Assembly (NCBI GenBank): GCA_003232155.1
Contig: QILY01000209.1
Location: forward strand, 1-5,629
DNA length: 5,629 nucleotides
Source of the DNA: Maribacter sp.
GTDB lineage: Bacteria; Bacteroidota; Bacteroidia; Flavobacteriales; Flavobacteriaceae
Direction of reading: 5' to 3'
Part shown: in pieces, positions 4,774 through 5,629 of the stretch
Layout of the letters: every line of letters begins with the position of its first letter
How positions within the stretch are numbered: the first letter of the stretch is position 1
The notes under the pieces: generated by a model
The model's input: the letters and a program-made list of their open reading frames with translations, nothing else
Database searches by the model: none
What the model was told of the DNA's origin: nothing
Made by a program: the position numbers and the translations under genes

Positions 4774-5292
4774 ATGAAAACATCAGAATTAAAAGTTGGG
4801 GATTATAATCCGTATTATCAAACCTATATCAATACTTTAGGCGGGGAGGCAGATCTTTTGAATGTATTGAACAGGCAATCAAATAATTTTCCGCAGTTTA
4901 TAGCCAGTATTCCTGATGATAAATTGCAGTATGCTTATGTAAAAGAGAAGTGGTCGGTTGCTGAAGTATTGCAACATATTATAGATACTGAACGTATTTT
5001 TCAATATCGTGCCTTGCGTTTTTCCCGTAATGATGCTACACCCTTACCTGGTTTTGATCAAGATGTATTTGCAAATGGGCTACAGATGAAGAATAGTACT
5101 AAAGAAACAATTATAGCTGAGTATACTGCTGTGCGCGCTTCGACCATAGCATTATTTGCTTCTTTCAGCAATGAGGTTTTAAAGCGATTGGGTACGGCCA
5201 GTGATTCGCCTATGAGTGTAGGCGCTCTAGGTTTTATAATCTGTGGACATCAAAGACATCATAGAGATGTAATAAGGGAAAAGTATCTTTAA
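4774..5292 (+). CDS. DinB-like (DinB_2 type) putative metal-dependent enzyme
   Basis: This 172-residue cytoplasmic protein resembles the DinB/YfiT superfamily of four-helix-bundle proteins that hold a metal through three histidines. The pattern is visible: KWSVAEVLQHIIDTER (59-74) carries the first histidine H68, and the C-terminal GHQRHHRDVIREKY (158-171) carries H159, H162 and H163, of which two should complete the triad. Family members include thiol-dependent transferases such as bacillithiol S-transferases and mycothiol-dependent isomerases, but most are uncharacterised, so the reaction here is unknown. The ATG at 4774 (MKTSELK) is preferred over an in-frame TTG at 4753, which would add MGFLCIP and leave almost no leader from the predicted promoter. 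The E. coli dinB name (DNA polymerase IV) refers to an unrelated protein. The stop overlaps the stop of the convergent neighbour, with no terminator between them. Confidence 0.85.
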   Translation: MKTSELKVGDYNPYYQTYINTLGGEADLLNVLNRQSNNFPQFIASIPDDKLQYAYVKEKWSVAEVLQHIIDTERIFQYRALRFSRNDATPLPGFDQDVFANGLQMKNSTKETIIAEYTAVRASTIALFASFSNEVLKRLGTASDSPMSVGALGFIICGHQRHHRDVIREKYL

Positions 5293-5627
5293 TCAGACCA
5301 GTCTGAATCTTCTTCCGTTTCTTGTTCGACGTTTAATTCGCCTTCAATTTCTTGGGCGTCAACTTCTTCTAGAACGGGTTCTGATTTTGTTTCCAATTCT
5401 TCACCGATATTGTCCTCAAAATTTGAAATAAAATTAGAAAGGCTCTTACTTATTTTCACCATGTAAAGCGTATCTGCTGTTCTAATCTCAACAGCTTCTA
5501 CAATTTCACCGTTTGCGTTTCGAAAAGTTATGATATCATCATCACCATAACCATACGGATAAGATTCAATTAGTAAAGCTGCAAGCGTGTGATCTAACTT
5601 TTTGTAATCTACAAGTTTACGTATCAT
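5289..5627 (-). CDS. Conserved small flavobacterial protein with very acidic C-terminal tail
   Basis: The product has 112 residues and I cannot assign a function. Residues 1-65 look like a small compact domain: MIRKLVDYKKL, an aromatic-rich YPYGYGDDDI, then the alternating strands ITFRNANGEIVEAVEIRT and TLYMVKIS. Residues 71-112 are probably disordered and highly acidic, with 19 Asp/Glu among 42 residues and one lysine. There is no signal peptide or membrane segment, so it is likely cytoplasmic. I recall similar flavobacterial proteins labelled DNA primase; no primase motif is present, so that name should not be copied. The ATG at 5627 gives a natural N-terminus, but only two bases lie beyond it in the window, so an upstream start and the promoter cannot be judged. 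The stop shares TTAA with the DinB-like gene's stop, a tail-to-tail arrangement. Confidence 0.75.
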   Translation of the reverse strand: MIRKLVDYKKLDHTLAALLIESYPYGYGDDDIITFRNANGEIVEAVEIRTADTLYMVKISKSLSNFISNFEDNIGEELETKSEPVLEEVDAQEIEGELNVEQETEEDSDWSD

Positions 5628-5629
5628 TT

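Overview
The window looks like chromosomal DNA of a Flavobacteriaceae member (Bacteroidota). The case rests on low G+C, two exported proteins with short lipoprotein signals (FSSC, FISC), start codons without clear Shine-Dalgarno sequences, two good matches to the Bacteroidota -7 promoter element TAnnTTTG, and an Lrp/AsnC regulator whose sequence I recognise as the strongly conserved flavobacterial type. The genus cannot be fixed from the sequence; a marine genus is only a guess.

Layout. (1) 9-851, minus strand: a complete class D (OXA-type) beta-lactamase lipoprotein, clearly more A+T rich than its neighbours. (2) 852-1249: a gene-free stretch dominated by a perfectly phased array of 36 seven-base units (955-1206) in only two versions. 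(3) 1250-2453, minus strand: a two-gene unit, a small conserved lipoprotein followed 13 bases later by a TerC-family (YgdQ-like) membrane protein. (4) 2454-2975: a 522-base divergent intergenic region holding two consecutive long imperfect inverted repeats (2612-2738 and 2746-2969). The second is bordered by inverted arrays of a different seven-base repeat, one of which runs almost to the next start codon. (5) 2976-4091, plus strand: a cytoplasmic M14-type zinc carboxypeptidase. (6) 4206-4685, plus strand: an Lrp/AsnC regulator with its own promoter. (7) 4774-5292, plus strand: a DinB-like putative metalloenzyme, preceded by a 22-base perfect palindrome and a TAnnTTTG element. (8) 5289-5627, minus strand: a small protein with a very acidic tail, convergent with the DinB-like gene; both genes use the same TTAA for their stop codons.

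How the genes work together. The lipoprotein and TerC-family gene are probably co-transcribed. The peptidase, Lrp and DinB-like genes lie in the same direction, but the last two seem to have their own promoters, so a single operon is not required. The beta-lactamase may be a later arrival placed beside the repeat array.

The genes are of known families. The least explained material is non-coding: the two-letter heptamer array, the tandem long hairpins with heptamer ends, and the palindrome before the DinB-like gene. I found no CRISPR array, tRNA, rRNA, transposase or recognised riboswitch.
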